This document shows, one piece after another, positions 35,777 to 49,096 of a stretch of DNA of 64,000 nucleotides. This DNA is from Litomosoides sigmodontis (Eukaryota > Nematoda > Chromadorea > Rhabditida > Onchocercidae), in contig OY718806.1 in assembly GCA_963070105.1 (NCBI GenBank), forward strand, positions 2,576,865 through 2,640,864. Reading direction: 5' to 3'. Below the pieces are notes generated by a model, which saw nothing but the letters and a program-made list of their open reading frames with translations, did not search any database and was not told the origin of the DNA. Each line of letters opens with the position of its first letter. The first letter of the stretch is position 1. Both the position numbers and the translations under genes were made by a program.

Positions 35777-37718
35777 TCAGGAATGTGACTTTTCAATCAA
35801 TACTTTGCCACTTCTCAAGCGGGTGCATTTCACTTCAGCGGACTGTGATTCCTGAAAATTTCATTTATATTTGAATAATTCTACAGTTAGCTTCATAGTT
35901 GTTTTGGTTATTGTAACGGAAAGACTTTTTGATGAAGTTTCGAAACGGTCTCAGAATATTGATTAACAACGACAGAATTTTGTGAATTCAATTCTTAGAA
36001 AATTTCCTTGTTAATAAATATTGTTGGTGCTTGCACATCACCTACCGCAGCATGTAATCGTTTGATACCAGTTCCAGTTATTTTATCTCTCCATCTCCAA
36101 CTTTCAGACTCCTGTTTTTTTTGGCGTTTACTAGGTGGCGCATCCTCATTTCTCTCGTACATAAAATCGAGTTTTACCAACGTCAGAATATCATCCGGAA
36201 GGTTCTCTTTTAAAATGCCGAAAATAGCGTAGTCAAAATCTGACCCTAAAAAAACTTTTACGAAGAATACATTGAATGTATTTACGTATTTAATGTATTA
36301 TTGAATGTATTTAATGCATTTAAAATACATTGAATGTATTACAAATGTATTTGAATATTGAATGTATATGAATGTATTTACGAAAAATACATTCATGAAC
36401 CTTCATGTTTAAGATACGTATGCAATGACCAAAGATATTGGGCGTTTTTTGATTTCACATTTCTTACCGTTTTTCAAAATTTAATTACTACAGAAGAAAT
36501 AAAATACACACAGCTAAAGTGTGAAATCCATATACAATAAGCTAAGTTCCTGAAAAAATTCAAACTATGTTGAGATCATGAAAATTTTCACATAATTATT
36601 CGTAATACAGTTCATTAAAAACTTACTGTAGTGCTCGGATTTTTTCAACACTGTTATCTTGTTCATTATATAATCCACCATCAAAGATTCACTGTATCTG
36701 TATGTTTCGATATTTGATATCTCTAAATTTGAATTAAGCATTTTTTTACTTTTCTTTTGGATTTCTAACCATTTTTTAAGTAAATAATATATAACAGTAC
36801 CGAAAATAATGAACGACCAACAACAATTTAAGAGGCATACGAACCCTTACAGTGACAAGCGTGTTTCAACGATGATTTCACAGCTTTAACGTTCCCAAGC
36901 AATTTTATAGATGGAAAACAATCATCCACTAAAATATCCTTCAATGATACATAATCATCCTGTAAAAGGCATAAATTCTAAAGAATTTAAACTTAATGGA
37001 CAAATTCCAAACCATGATTACAATTTTTCCATTTTTTATATTGGATTTGCCATGCACTTGCTGATTATAATCTCAAACCAAATATAAAATTACTTTATTT
37101 TAAAACGGTGCACAATAAAACGACAAGTGATTCATACCATACACTTTTTTATATAAAGCTGTGTGCCAAAATTTTTGCAAGGCACCTTTTTTGCTTTAAC
37201 AAATGATCATAACATATTACCTTTGCATATCTCTGCAAATAAGGCAACAACAGCAGCGCAGGATTCACCGGCACCAATAAAAGCAATGAACCATCACTAA
37301 TTACGCTATCAGCAAGCAGAACTGACCTTAAAAAACTTCATGCTGTAAAAAGAAGTGCACATCGACAAACTAACTGTTTCCTTTTTAATATTCTTCCTCA
37401 GAAAAGTTTAACATTCTAATTCAGCTGCCTCTTAAAATTATCTAGAACAGAAATACCAGCAAGATTAAAACATTCAATTTTCAATGCCACATCTTAACTT
37501 GCCGAGCAATTCCAGGTTTTCCCAAACTATACCTGAAACCGTCATCAAATTTCAACAATTCTTCTACTCTTTCATTTCCAATTGCATATAATGTTGCATT
37601 ACCCGTCTTTGGATGACGAAGTAAGTGGAGTTGTTTCGCGGAAATGTCACCTTAAAATGTGATCAGAAAAAACATAAAGACGGAAACAAGTTTCAGTGAA
37701 TGCATTTGACTTCGCCAT
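35777..37718 (-). CDS. Ribonuclease H2 subunit B homologue
   Basis: Exons 37650-37533, 37326-37221, 36959-36841, 36697-36627, 36245-36046 and 35851-35777 join in phase. They match RNASEH2B in order: HLLRHPKTGNATLYAIGN (human FVKLVNPCSGEGAIYLFN), VISDGSLLLLVPVNPALLLL (human [20 protein letters not shown]), YVSLKDILVDDCFPSIKLL (human [20 protein letters not shown]), then a helical part ending PDDILTLVKLDFMYE and the basic PPSKRQKK. In the family, subunit B is a non-catalytic scaffold of the nuclear RNase H2 trimer that removes ribonucleotides from DNA. The first exon is uncertain. A start ATG at 37718 begins a frame with FRLYVFSDH that would fit the human N-terminus (HVFLVSEYL), but it runs into 37650 one base out of phase, so it may be an indel or the true first exon may be elsewhere. 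Confidence 0.8.
36265..36400. repeat. Degenerate GAATGTATTTA-type direct repeats
   Basis: About eight copies of GAATGTATTTA or TTTAATGTATT variants, plus reversed AATACATT copies, fill this part of the RNase H2B intron. Confidence 0.7.
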
Positions 37719-40700
37719 AATCTCTCAAAAATATAACTTAAGCACTGTTTTGTACGTAAATTTCATGACGATAGCCATACACCACGGAACCACTGAGAAC
37801 AACCCAATCAACGGATGGACTCAAATAGAAACTCCTCAAATGCCTTGCTCAATAACCTGTGCTGGGGATGCCATCTAGCACCATTAGCATGCATTTTTGC
37901 CATTGCTAAAACGCACATCGCAAAGAACAGAAAAGGACGTCAGTGACAATTGCTAGTGCATTAACAACACTTGATGTTTCCCGGGATTTAATACTCTGTA
38001 GTGTCCTGGAAATCCGATTTTCAGTAGTCTTGAGATCCACAAAGTGAACCTCTTCTCGAAGTTTAAATATTCCCATCCAATTCTTTTGTAGAAAAACAGT
38101 ATCTTCTGGACCTTATGTCCAGGAAACAACTGCGATATTCAAACGCAATAAGGAAACAAACCATTTGACAGCACAAATCGCGTAAGGGATTGATCGTTCC
38201 GTTGATAACAATCACTTTTCGCTTTTTTTTCTTTGCATTTGTTGTTTAACCACGACCTACTGAGTGATGACTTCGGAAATGAGCTCGTTGCATCCATTCC
38301 AGTAACTGTAATTTTCCGTTCACTAATTTAGAAAGGACGTGACGCTGGGATGACCGTTGTATTCCTTTTGACTATGCTTTGCCTATAGCGAAATAAAAAA
38401 GAAAGATGAACGGAGTCGGCGAGAACAGTACTCTAATATCCACGTAACACGTCATCCCACAATGTGAGTGTCCTTTGGAGCACTCACTGTGTCAACTCTT
38501 CACACCTCAAAAAATACCTCCATTAACTACAACCACCTCTGCCATCATTCCTCCCTCCCTCACTCGCATCTTCTTCCTGCTGCGGCCTGAAGATGCTGTC
38601 GTCGGACGTCGTGAAAAAATGAATTTCCGAAATGACCACTACTGCATACCCAGATGAAAACAATGATACCGATCAAATAGAGACTAGATCTTATAGCGTT
38701 CATTTAGCTTGTGTATTGCACATTTTTGAAATCGAACGATTAGAATTCAGCAGATGCCACCAAATGGAAATGAACGCTTTGCACGACTTTGATGAGATTT
38801 CGCTTTACTCATTTGCTTATGAACTACGTCACGTTAGTGTACTGATAGCAGCGTGACTGGAGATTTTCTGCTCAGCTCAGTGTCGAATAGCACTTCTTGG
38901 TCGTCCAGAAAATTTAAGCGGCGTTTTGTTCCAGCAACTCTGTACCTCAACTCTTTTACTACACTTTCAATTTCAGTAATTTCTCCTGCATGCTTTATGC
39001 CGTAGCGCATCCGCCGGAATTTGAAATCACCGATCTTTAACTTCTCTCTCATGTTACAAAAACCATTACTATAGGACTACTCACATTAATTATTTGCCTT
39101 TTTTTTTGATTTAAAAAAGGCCAAAAAAATTAACGCTTTACTTTAAATGAGGTGAGGATAATATCCAAAAGTCAACGGTAATTACTGGGCACGAGCGAGA
39201 GATTGTTTTTAAGCAAAAGTAGTTTCACGATTGGAATAAAAGAAATCAAAATGCAGGTATTTGATCATTTCCGATTCCGGAAAGACTAATCGTCAGTGTG
39301 GCGACTAAAAACTGAAAGTTTTGAACCATGTCCCTCCCACAGGTCAGTCTTTGAATGTGCATTTCCTCAAAATATCTTCCCTACTCATTCGCGTGTTCTC
39401 CACTATTTCACTATTAATTCACTTCGGACTTTAATTCCCTATTTGTACATTATATATATTGAATTAATATATATATATATATATTGTACACGTACACGTC
39501 TTCATCAATGTGCATTATCAAAGTTTAGTTTGCTGTTAAACTGATAAACAGTGATTGCAGTAATGTGTGCCTGCTGGACGCGTTATCTCTGTTTCTTGTC
39601 AATGCTTCTTGCTACGTGCTATTTACATTTTTGTTGGTAGACGTTTTACTGTTAAGGCAGTGGTGTACCGCAGCGTTATTACATTACTTGTCAATACTTC
39701 ATCATACGAAGTTACAAACAACAATTCGGAAATGCTTTTTTTCATTTCACATCTGAATGGGTCATTGGCTAGATTACTTGGTTGGACACTCGAAATCGTA
39801 ATGTGTTGAATTGTGATTCCTTGATTAGATCGTTAAGAATAAATGTTGTTAGATAGCTACACTCGTATGGCACTGTTCCTCCTTACGGAATAATCTTTGT
39901 CAACATTTTAGTATTATGCTTTCCTCAATTAAGCAGCATAGGCTACTGCATTTATCGTTTTTGCGTGCGTACAATCTTTCTTTTATTTCTTTTTTTTGCG
40001 AAAAATTAAAAATGCATCAGTGAGTCATAGCACGATGAATGTAATTCCTTTGGTGCGAGTAAGATTAGTTCGTAAGCCTAATATAGCTATCCAGCTATGA
40101 TGTATCATTAATCAACATTTACAGCAGAGTGGCAAATAAAAATAAGGAATTAATTTTCGGGTTTTTGAAGGGAGGAGAAATAAAATAAATTACCATATCA
40201 ATTGAGGAAGAGAGAAGCAGATGTCAGGAAGTCTCAGCTCACTTTTCTCTCAGTTTTCGTTCTGCTTGAACATCGAGGAAGCTTGAAGTTGAATAAGCTA
40301 TCTGCTACTGACATAACAAATGTTATCAGTTCATCATCTCTCATGCCTGTTAGGTAGCAACTGTATGCTGCAAGAGGCGTTCATCCATTAGTGGTAGTCA
40401 CGCAATTCACACTTTTTTTACTTACATCACTGAATTGTGTCGAATTTTGCAAGTCTTTTCTTCTCTTCCCCTCCATCATACTTTTAACTGATCAAGTGGT
40501 ATGTGCTCGCTTTTTGCAACAGCTTATTCAATATTCCGATAAGCGAAACTTCTACTTTCTAATTTTTGTGTGAAAATTTCCTTTCTTCATCGATCTTTTC
40601 CCGACCCAACGTTTGTTTTGTCAGACTGTAGAACGAGATAGTAAGCTTAACAGTAAGCTTTGAAAAATGTGGTAATGTATGCTGTCTTAAGGTTGTGAAT

Positions 40701-40931
40701 AAATCTTTATTTAACCAAATAAATTGGAATGCTGTGATTGGTAGTGTCAACTTCTAAAATACACATCTATTTTCTTTTGAAAGTCAATCTGTTATTTCCT
40801 AACAAGCGGAGGGAGGCTCCTTATTTTTCTGCATTCATTATAATGCAGCAGTCCTTGCAATTTATCTCGGATGAATTTTGATAGGCTTTAGTGATTTTAA
40901 TGGATTATTTTAAGATGTTGTGGAGTTTTCG
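37719..40931. other. Intergenic region upstream of fibulin, no certain gene
   Basis: It contains one open frame listed separately (38834-39052), a short hairpin at about 39097-39120 (GCCTTTTTT with AAAAAAGGC) and a TA tract near 39468-39484. I see no exon chain. Confidence 0.4.
38834..39052 (-). CDS. Hypothetical 72-residue open frame
   Basis: ATG to stop without interruption, with a charged composition that looks more coding-like than its surroundings (KFRRMRYGIKHAGEITEIE, RVAGTKRRLNFLDDQEVLF). I do not recognise it. It could be a terminal exon or a lone small gene. A donor-like GGTGATTT near its start could also splice it in phase to the RNase H2B exon at 37650, giving a very short N-terminus; I find that unconvincing. 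Confidence 0.25.
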   Translation of the reverse strand: MREKLKIGDFKFRRMRYGIKHAGEITEIESVVKELRYRVAGTKRRLNFLDDQEVLFDTELSRKSPVTLLSVH

Positions 40932-43900
40932 ATGCGGCAACTGATCAGAAATTCAAATTTTTTAGCATTTATGCTTTTCATTGGTAGGTTATTCTGATGT
41001 GTTTTTCTTTGTCCTTTGAATAATATCTTATAATGCCATTGAACGATGCTATTTTAACAAATAAATACTTGTTCTTGCTAGAGGTTAATTAAAGGAGGAT
41101 TTTTTGATAATGCTATTTGAATTAGTGTTTAAATCTGAAATTTTAGCAAATTTTTTTTCGTCATCTAACATGAGGATATCTGTATTTTGCAAGTCACAGC
41201 ATTATCGCACTGGTACATTTATTTTGTACTAAAGTAACACAATAGTAAATTGCATTTAATAATGGAAATGAAAGTTTAATTTTTTTTCTTGTTTGCTTGT
41301 AAGAGAGTTAAGACCGAAAATTGCAGCTTTCACTGATGCCGACGATTTATCACATTGCTGTGCAAGTGGAAAAAGACATTTTGAGCGGTCATCATCGTGT
41401 ACTGAAATAAATGTTAACAAAACAACGTCAAGCACGTGTATTCTGACGGCATCGATATGCTGCATGAATACACTGCTAGAGCATAGTTGTAATTACGGTA
41501 TGGAAATGGCTGAAAAAGAAGACCAATGCTTATCGAATGTTGATCAGGTTGGCGGTGGAATTCGTAAGGTAATTGATTGTCAGTTAATACTAGCTCAATT
41601 CATTGTTGTCGAAGAGGCCAGGGATATATCGTGAAATAATTCTTAAAAATTTTTATATATAAGCTAAATGTTATATATTCAATTGTAATTTCTACTGTGA
41701 TTTATACAGTAATTTAATATATCATTATTACTGCAGGAATGTTGTGAGTGTTGTGCGCTGGCCAAGGAACTGCTACGAAATGATAAAAATTGTGTAGCAC
41801 CGAGTGCTTTTGGAGCAGAATGTTTACGATCTTTTCATCAGTGTTGCACGAAAGATTCAGAATCAAAGCATATTTCTCACCGTTATGAGAGTTTGTAGTT
41901 ATTCTCTTGACAATTTTTCAAAAGTGCTTTATCTTTAGAATCGTGCAAGCGTTACACATCATTGGTTGAATGGGTTCTAATTCGTTCGTAAGACATGAAA
42001 CAGAATTTGAAAAGTGTAATTTCCGAAATAGTGATGTAAAAAACTTGGTAGACCATATAAAACGTAATGGAGCTACAATAGTTCGACAATCAGTATGCTA
42101 GTAATGTTTGCTAGCTTACATCTCGCGGTCACGTAGGACGATCATGTTGATAAACATAAAAATCACTGGACAGCTACTACATACGTTCAGATCACTCCGA
42201 TTTTGTGGATCTTCTGAGTGTTGGAGATCGTTGTATGTCGGCAAAATGTGAACATCTATGTACTGATCGTGGAGGATTCGCAGTGGAATGTTCCTGCCGT
42301 GCCGGGTATGAATTAGAACCGGATGGTTACTCTTGTATCGGTTAGCGAACTTTTTCATATACACAAATCTAAAGGTAATTTTATCGCACTTCTCTACTCG
42401 CATATGCTTAATTTTTCCAATAGCTGCGAAATTTGGCGCTTTGAACTGTATGATTCGACACAACGCTTTAAAATTCCTCGCATTCTATGGAAAAACGCTA
42501 AACTTATAAGAAGGTGTCTTTTTTTCCGGATAATTTCCGGTACCAGTTACAAACATGTGGCGTAATTTCGCTTCGGTACCACATGTGATTGTGTATCGAA
42601 GAATGAAAGATACGAGAAAACTAGCGTAATAGTATTATGAATGTGTGCACAGTGTGATGGATGGAATACGTAGATACCTTTAGAGCATTGTATAGATAAT
42701 GATAGTATTTTAAAATCGTACGATTACTTCTCTTTTGCCTTTCCTTTTATTTGAATGCTTGTTTATGTTCTTTTGATTTGCTTACTACTCTCAACAATAT
42801 CATCAGTGCAATGAATGCTTTACACCGATAGTCGTAGCGATGCATCATTTTGACGAATTTAATTTTTTCAGAAATTACTTTTCCAAAAATTTTTTAATTA
42901 CAAAATCAAAATGATGTTAGTGGGAAATTTCACACATATTTTGCATGCCTGCACATTAAATTTTTGTACACTTTCTAACAAATATCAGAATATTAAACAT
43001 TGCAGCTACCAGCCTATTAGTTAGTTAATTATCGATTATGGAACTTTTAAGAAGTCGCTCTTTACTTAACTGCTCTTTAAATTGATGTATTTTGAAGTTT
43101 CATTTCCTGGAAGATTAGAAAGAAACTCACAAGGCAATCGTTCGCAGTCCTTTACAAATTTTTTTTCGATTTATTTCATTTATTTTGCTTGCTCTCCAAA
43201 ACTATTCCTTTCCAGTGAAATCAATACATTAGAAGATTTTTGTATTTGAAAGCAATATTTAGCATTAACAGCAGCTATCAGCAAACCGATAATAAACACT
43301 CAACCTCGCAGTACATGTTTTTACTAAGATCAATGGTTTTTAAAAAAAATATGTGCTGCACTTTGCTTGGTTAATAAATTGAAATTTCTTTGGATTAAGC
43401 TTTTTCTTCAATTTCAGCCATTTGCTTTCCAGATCTTTTCTGCTTTTTGATGATCCCTTTAATTTTATAATTGGTAGCTGCATTAATTTCTTTTTGCTAC
43501 CCAAGAAGCCAGGCTTCTAGACATAAACGAATGCGAGATGCGGGATTCGGTGTGTCCGTTGCCTAATTCATTATGTCTCAATACACCTGGATCGTTCTCC
43601 TGCGTCTGCTTACCGGGCTTCTATTGGAGTGATATCGGATCCGTTTGTGTAGGTAATTTCTTGCGCAAAGTGCAAACGTCGGCTATCTATTTTTTTTTTC
43701 TTTATTCTTTTTTAATTGATGGAATATTGAAATGTGTTTGTGGACAAAAATCACTAAAATTAGCATTGCTAATGTTTTCTGGCAGATATAGATTAAATTT
43801 TTGGCATCAAATCACTTAAACAATCCCTAAATGAGTTATTAGGAGGTTATCAGTATAAATTAATCGCATGCATAGTATTCAAGTTATCATCATTAAACAT

Positions 43901-46900
43901 ATATGACTGTCATAAACATTGAAAATAAAGAAAATTAAATTAACTCACTTTAATTAAAAAAAAAAATCCTACCAGTGACTTCAAATTCTAACTGATTTTG
44001 ATTTTTTTTTTGAATTTTTCAAGGAAAATTTCTTTGAATCTTAGATATTGATGAATGCTTACTGCTAGCGGATGATTGTTTGGAAAGTCAGCGTTGCTTG
44101 AATACTCCAGGCTCATTCAAATGCATACGAACGTTATCCTGTGGTACCGGATATGCGTTGAATAGCGATACTGAGCAATGCATTGGTTTAGTTTTGCTCT
44201 AACCTACTTCGGTTGTTTGTAGTTTACGTCCATTTTTATTAACATTTTAGAAATTCTCGTACTACCACCTTACGGTAATTTTCATAGTTGATGAAATTAA
44301 GTAATTCATTTCGGCAGCAAGTGTAGTCTAATCGCTGTTCTGTTTGTCAGACTGATCTCTCTCATCATCACAGCAATATCCTTCCGTAATCCTTGTCATT
44401 GCAATGAACTTCAAATATATTATTTTATAACATTTTTGCAAATGGATCTTTTAGCTGTACTATTAGAAGTATCACTTGATTTAGGAAGAAACAAGTAGAT
44501 GTGACTTCTGACTATTAACCTAATTTTAATAATAGAAAGAAGCGTGTAATTATTGATAGATGTGGATGAATGCAATCTTGGTTCTCATGATTGTGGACCG
44601 TTGTATCAATGTCGCAATACGCAAGGTAGTTATCGTTGTGACCCGAAGAAGTGTGGCGAAGGTCAGTTGATGAATCCACGAACCGGCGAATGCACAAGTA
44701 TGGACTGTCCCATTGGTTATAAACCAATTCGAGGACGTTGTGAAGGTTCCTTTCTCAATTTTCATTTGGCTGTTTTATATTTTTTCTTTACAAAAAAAAG
44801 GCATTTCTCTCTTTCAAAGAGTTAACAAAAACGAAAATTTGATTTTGCATGAGAGATGGCTGTTCGAAGATGGTTGAATTTGCGATAGTGTTCAAAGTTA
44901 CAGATGTTAACGAATGCGAGATAGCAGGACGATGCACGCAATTTGAGGAATGCATAAACACTCCTGGATCATTTCGCTGTCAGGAACGAGGAAATCTATG
45001 TGCTAATGGCTATCGTATGGATCGAGATACTGGATTCTGTGTCGGTAAATATTGTTGAATGTAAGAGAAAGAGCATTATTTCCAACATAGAATAACAAGG
45101 AATTATCAACGAGATAAATATTGCAGAAACTTGCTGCAGTATTTTACAAGGCGTGTAGTGTTTGAGAATAAGCTAACTGATTGATGATATCCTAGGATTT
45201 TGTTTCATTCCAAAAGCAATGACGTATGCCGTGAAGAAACGTGTGCTTAAATGGAAAATTTTTATGATATACTTGTTGAATGCGTTGTTTACCTCTCACG
45301 TGATCTTTGCTGTTGTGATATCGTTCATGCGCCTCAACCGTTCATTGCTTCAGACATAAATGAATGCGTCGATGGGACAAATTTATGCGGTGATAAACAG
45401 TGTATCAACCTGCTGGGTGGCTATAAATGTCGTTGCTCAGCTGGTTTTGAATTTAACGATACAGTAAGTTGAGAGGAGCATTATCACGATAATCACCGTA
45501 TCAAATTATCAACGAAAAGAACAATACATTGCAGACGAAACGTTGCGAAGACGTGGACGAGTGCAAAAAATTTGCGGGACATGTTTGTTCCCTACACGCA
45601 ACTTGTGAGAATACCTATGGCTCATTCAAATGTCATTGCAAAGATGGTTTCAGGATTGCGAAAGATGCACGAAACTGCGATGGTTTGATTTCATGGATGT
45701 GACTAATAATGATTGATAGCATTTAGAAATGTATCGGAACGGAAGTATTTAATGATGTGAGAGAAGCAACTGATATTCCTAGAAGATTTATAGCAAGCTA
45801 TACCAGCTTACTGTTCACTTTTTTCACGCTGGAAAATTATTTCGAGAAAGATTTTTATCTGCTAAATTTTTGAGTATTTTGCTACTAAGGAGCTTTTTGT
45901 ATTTTTGTGTACGAATGATTTTTCTGTCCGCTAACGGTGTTATTTTCACGTACGGTGCTTATATAGATGTATTATAGATATTGATGAGTGTAGTCTTGGC
46001 ACAGCGAATTGTACACAGAAGTGCATCAATATACCTGGTAGTTACCAGTGCATTTGTGAACGTGGCTATCGCCTCGGTACTGATGGTGTTACCTGTGAAG
46101 ATATCGACGAATGTACCCTTTGGGCCGGATCAGGTACATATGAATATTTTAATTTGTTGATTGTTTTAACTAACTAATTTAACTCATATGTTGAAGGTGA
46201 TGATCTTTGCATGGGCAGTTGTATCAATACTCCAGGCTCCTATAAATGTCAATGTCCTGCTGGTTATGAAATACAGGAAGATGGTAGAACATGTAAAGGT
46301 GAGAGAGCTGTTCTGATAATTCTCCTTTTAATTTTCAAATAAAAGCTGAAATAGTAAAAGATTTTTATACCAGTGTTTTTGAAATGATTGCAAAATGTGA
46401 GTGTTAAAATAGAATTAACGAACTGCATTGATGAACTATACCCTGTGGAAATAGCTTGGCTTGCAGATGTTGATGAATGCTTAAAGGGTGAATGCCAAGG
46501 AAGAGATCAAATTTGCATAAATACATTGGGAAGTTTTAAATGCCATGTAATACGTTGTCCACCGAATTATGTGCACGACAAAAATTATAAAAAGTATGGC
46601 ATTTGCCAAAGATTTTCACAATTTCTAGCATGGTTTTTAATCATTATCACTCGTTTAATTTTTCTCATGCTCCTTCAACAGCCTGAAGAACAAGAATTTG
46701 ATGCTGAAATTACCACTAACTAATGAATGAAAAGACTAATAATCGTTTAACTGCATGTTAGATGTTTTCATTTACCTTTTTGCAATTTAGTCGCTGTAAC
46801 CGACTGAACCATTTATGCGACTCATTAACTGAAGAAGCATGTAAAAATCATGCAGTACGTATAAGTTGGGAGTTTACATCCATACCAAGACAAGAGCCAA

Positions 46901-47493
46901 TTTCATCGAAACGAACTTCCATCACACTCTTTACCGTTCGTGGCCCAACATCACCTTCAAGCAGTGTTCAGTTCGAGTTGAAGTTGAAAAGCGCAATACC
47001 AGGTTCCTTTTTTTTAGATACAGTTATATGAGCTGCATATTAAATTAGATTTAGGCTTATTTGATAGTTACAAAAGAGATGTTAGAGCAGCATTGACTAG
47101 TGTTAACCGTTTAATACACTTTACAAGATGTTCTCAAACTTTTCGGAATTTCATCTTCTCCTGAAGTTATTCGTGCTATAAAATATTCAAGTCAGATTTT
47201 ATTAGAATTAAAAACATATCGAAACATTTCTATAATTTACGAGATTTGTAAATGTGTTTTTTTCAGAAAAATTCCATGTCATACCAGCAGTTCGAAGTAA
47301 TTTTCTCTTGCAAAAAAGTGTGGAAAAAAATGGAGCGGTAATTGCTCTGAGGGATTCGCTGGATGGTCCGCAAGAGGTCACTTTAGAACTTATTTTAAGG
47401 CTTAGCATTTATGGTGTATTTCAAAGTAAATACGTTGCTAATTTGGTAATCAACGTTGCTCCACACCGTAGACAACGAGTAACTCCTTTTTGA
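40932..47493 (+). CDS. fbl-1: Fibulin-1, C-type splice form (anaphylatoxin and EGF-repeat matrix protein)
   Basis: Exons 40932-40987, 41304-41568, 41737-41881, 42191-42340, 43521-43652, 44045-44185, 44560-44745, 44904-45044, 45354-45463, 45535-45682, 45978-46133, 46197-46298, 46467-46593, 46791-47002 and 47267-47493 give about 765 codons. The start is a signal peptide ([18 protein letters not shown]). Cysteine-pair anaphylatoxin-like modules follow ([34 protein letters not shown]). At least eight EGF or calcium-binding EGF modules follow, with D-I/V-N/D-E-C starts at 43521, 44045, 44560, 44904, 45354, 45535, 45978 and 46467. The C-type end ([44 protein letters not shown]) is the fibulin C-terminal domain. 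Fibulin-1 is secreted and acts in basement membranes; in C. elegans it controls gonad and tissue shape. The junction between exons 1 and 2 has two possible donor/acceptor pairs, so residues 18-19 are uncertain. Confidence 0.92.
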
Positions 47494-49096
47494 CTGTATG
47501 AAATTTTTCGAAACTAAAATAGTTCCGCCTTAGTCAGTTAGTGACATTTCCTCCTTCTGGCACTAAATTGGATATTAAGTTATGCATTATGTAGATATTC
47601 ATGAGAATTTATGATCTCATCCACAATTTGTTAATGATTAAAATTTTCAACTTCCCTAACGAATTTATTTTTAATCGATTATTTAACGTCTATTTTCGTT
47701 ATCATTTCGCACACATGAATGAAACCTGACTACTGTAGATGCCCTCCAGTTTTATCTCTTATTTCTCCCTATTTGTAAGTCTTTGCTTTGCTTAATTTAA
47801 TGAATTATTCTGTCGCACTAATATATGTTTATATGCCATTGATATGATATTTTTTTCAATCCGAAAATTTTATTAGTAATATTACAAAATTTCAGCAATT
47901 TATAGAATAGATCAGTGCGGTTTAATCGTTATGTTGATATCTCTTTGATAATTTTTATCACTCAACCAGCTCTTTTTGCTTGCCTATCACTCTTTGTTAC
48001 CAAGCAAGAAAGTCATGCAACTGAGAGTGAAAAGATTGAAATGCAAGAAAAAAGAAATTTTTATTGGAAATGAGGTATGGGTGACAGTTCATTCATGAAA
48101 GGACTTCTCTTCCTACAATACTTTTGTTTAGTGATAACATCGAAATGAATCTAAAATGTAAAACGCTCCATTCCGTTACTTCCCGAACATGGTCAATTTT
48201 TTTTTTGTTTACTTTTGTGAATGTATTTACAAAGGCATTCTTGGAAATTCTTCGAGAGAACTATGACTTCAGTATTTCATAGACTCGAGATGTAATCGAA
48301 GTTGGGAATTGATCATAGCTTGCTGACTTCTACATTAGCTCGATGCTTCTAATTTTTTCATTAGTATGCATCTGAAATTACGGATAAGCGTGGTCAAGAA
48401 TACTGATATGATAGTTTTCCAATGTGGATCTCATGTACTGTAATGATGTTTCTAGAATCAGTCTAGTTATGTTTGTCATTCCAAGTTAATGGCTTTGGCA
48501 TGCCTGATTGGATTTTTTCTTACAGATGTTATTTAAGGAGTGTTTTTTTTTCCATTGTTTACATATCTCCATAATATGCAAAGTTCCACTGCTAAGTTGT
48601 AAATGTTTCGCGTAGACTAACTAACCGCTGTATTGAATGTCGGGTTTGGTAAATTGGATGAGACGTGTTGTGTGCATATTTGTTATCTAACACAAATATT
48701 ACTAAAGCGTAAGCGACGACAACATGTTAATCAACAAATTATTGAATTGTACAAGAATTAACACAAATTAGTAGTGATAGTATCGTTGACGATGGAAGTA
48801 ATGGGAAAAATTACGGATTTATGATGTGATCTGGAATGTTTTGCTAATCTAATTTGAGTTGCTTACTTATCATTAATCAGCTCAATTTTTAATTAAAATT
48901 TTTTTTTTATGCAATATTTGCAAATTAGCCCGGTGGATCTGTCATATTCACATTGCAGCTGGACATTTACGGCCTATTTTTATATAACTCATCACTGTTC
49001 TGTTATTGAGCAACACTTGCCGGTTGTTACCGTTTAACTGAATGAACAATTCATACAAAAAAATTGATGAGGACGGTAAATTGAGATGGATTGCAG
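47494..49096. other. Intron between C-type and D-type fibulin ends
   Basis: For the D form this is intronic; for the C form it includes the 3' UTR. No other exon recognised. Confidence 0.5.

Noticed and set aside
39097..39120. GCCTTTTTT hairpin resembling a bacterial terminator
   Set aside because: The genome is eukaryotic and no transcript ends there that I can see; it is probably a short chance palindrome.
40559..40931. Upstream ATG (40915) before the fibulin signal peptide
   Set aside because: It opens only a few codons before a stop; the ATG at 40932 gives a signal peptide and a phase-compatible donor.
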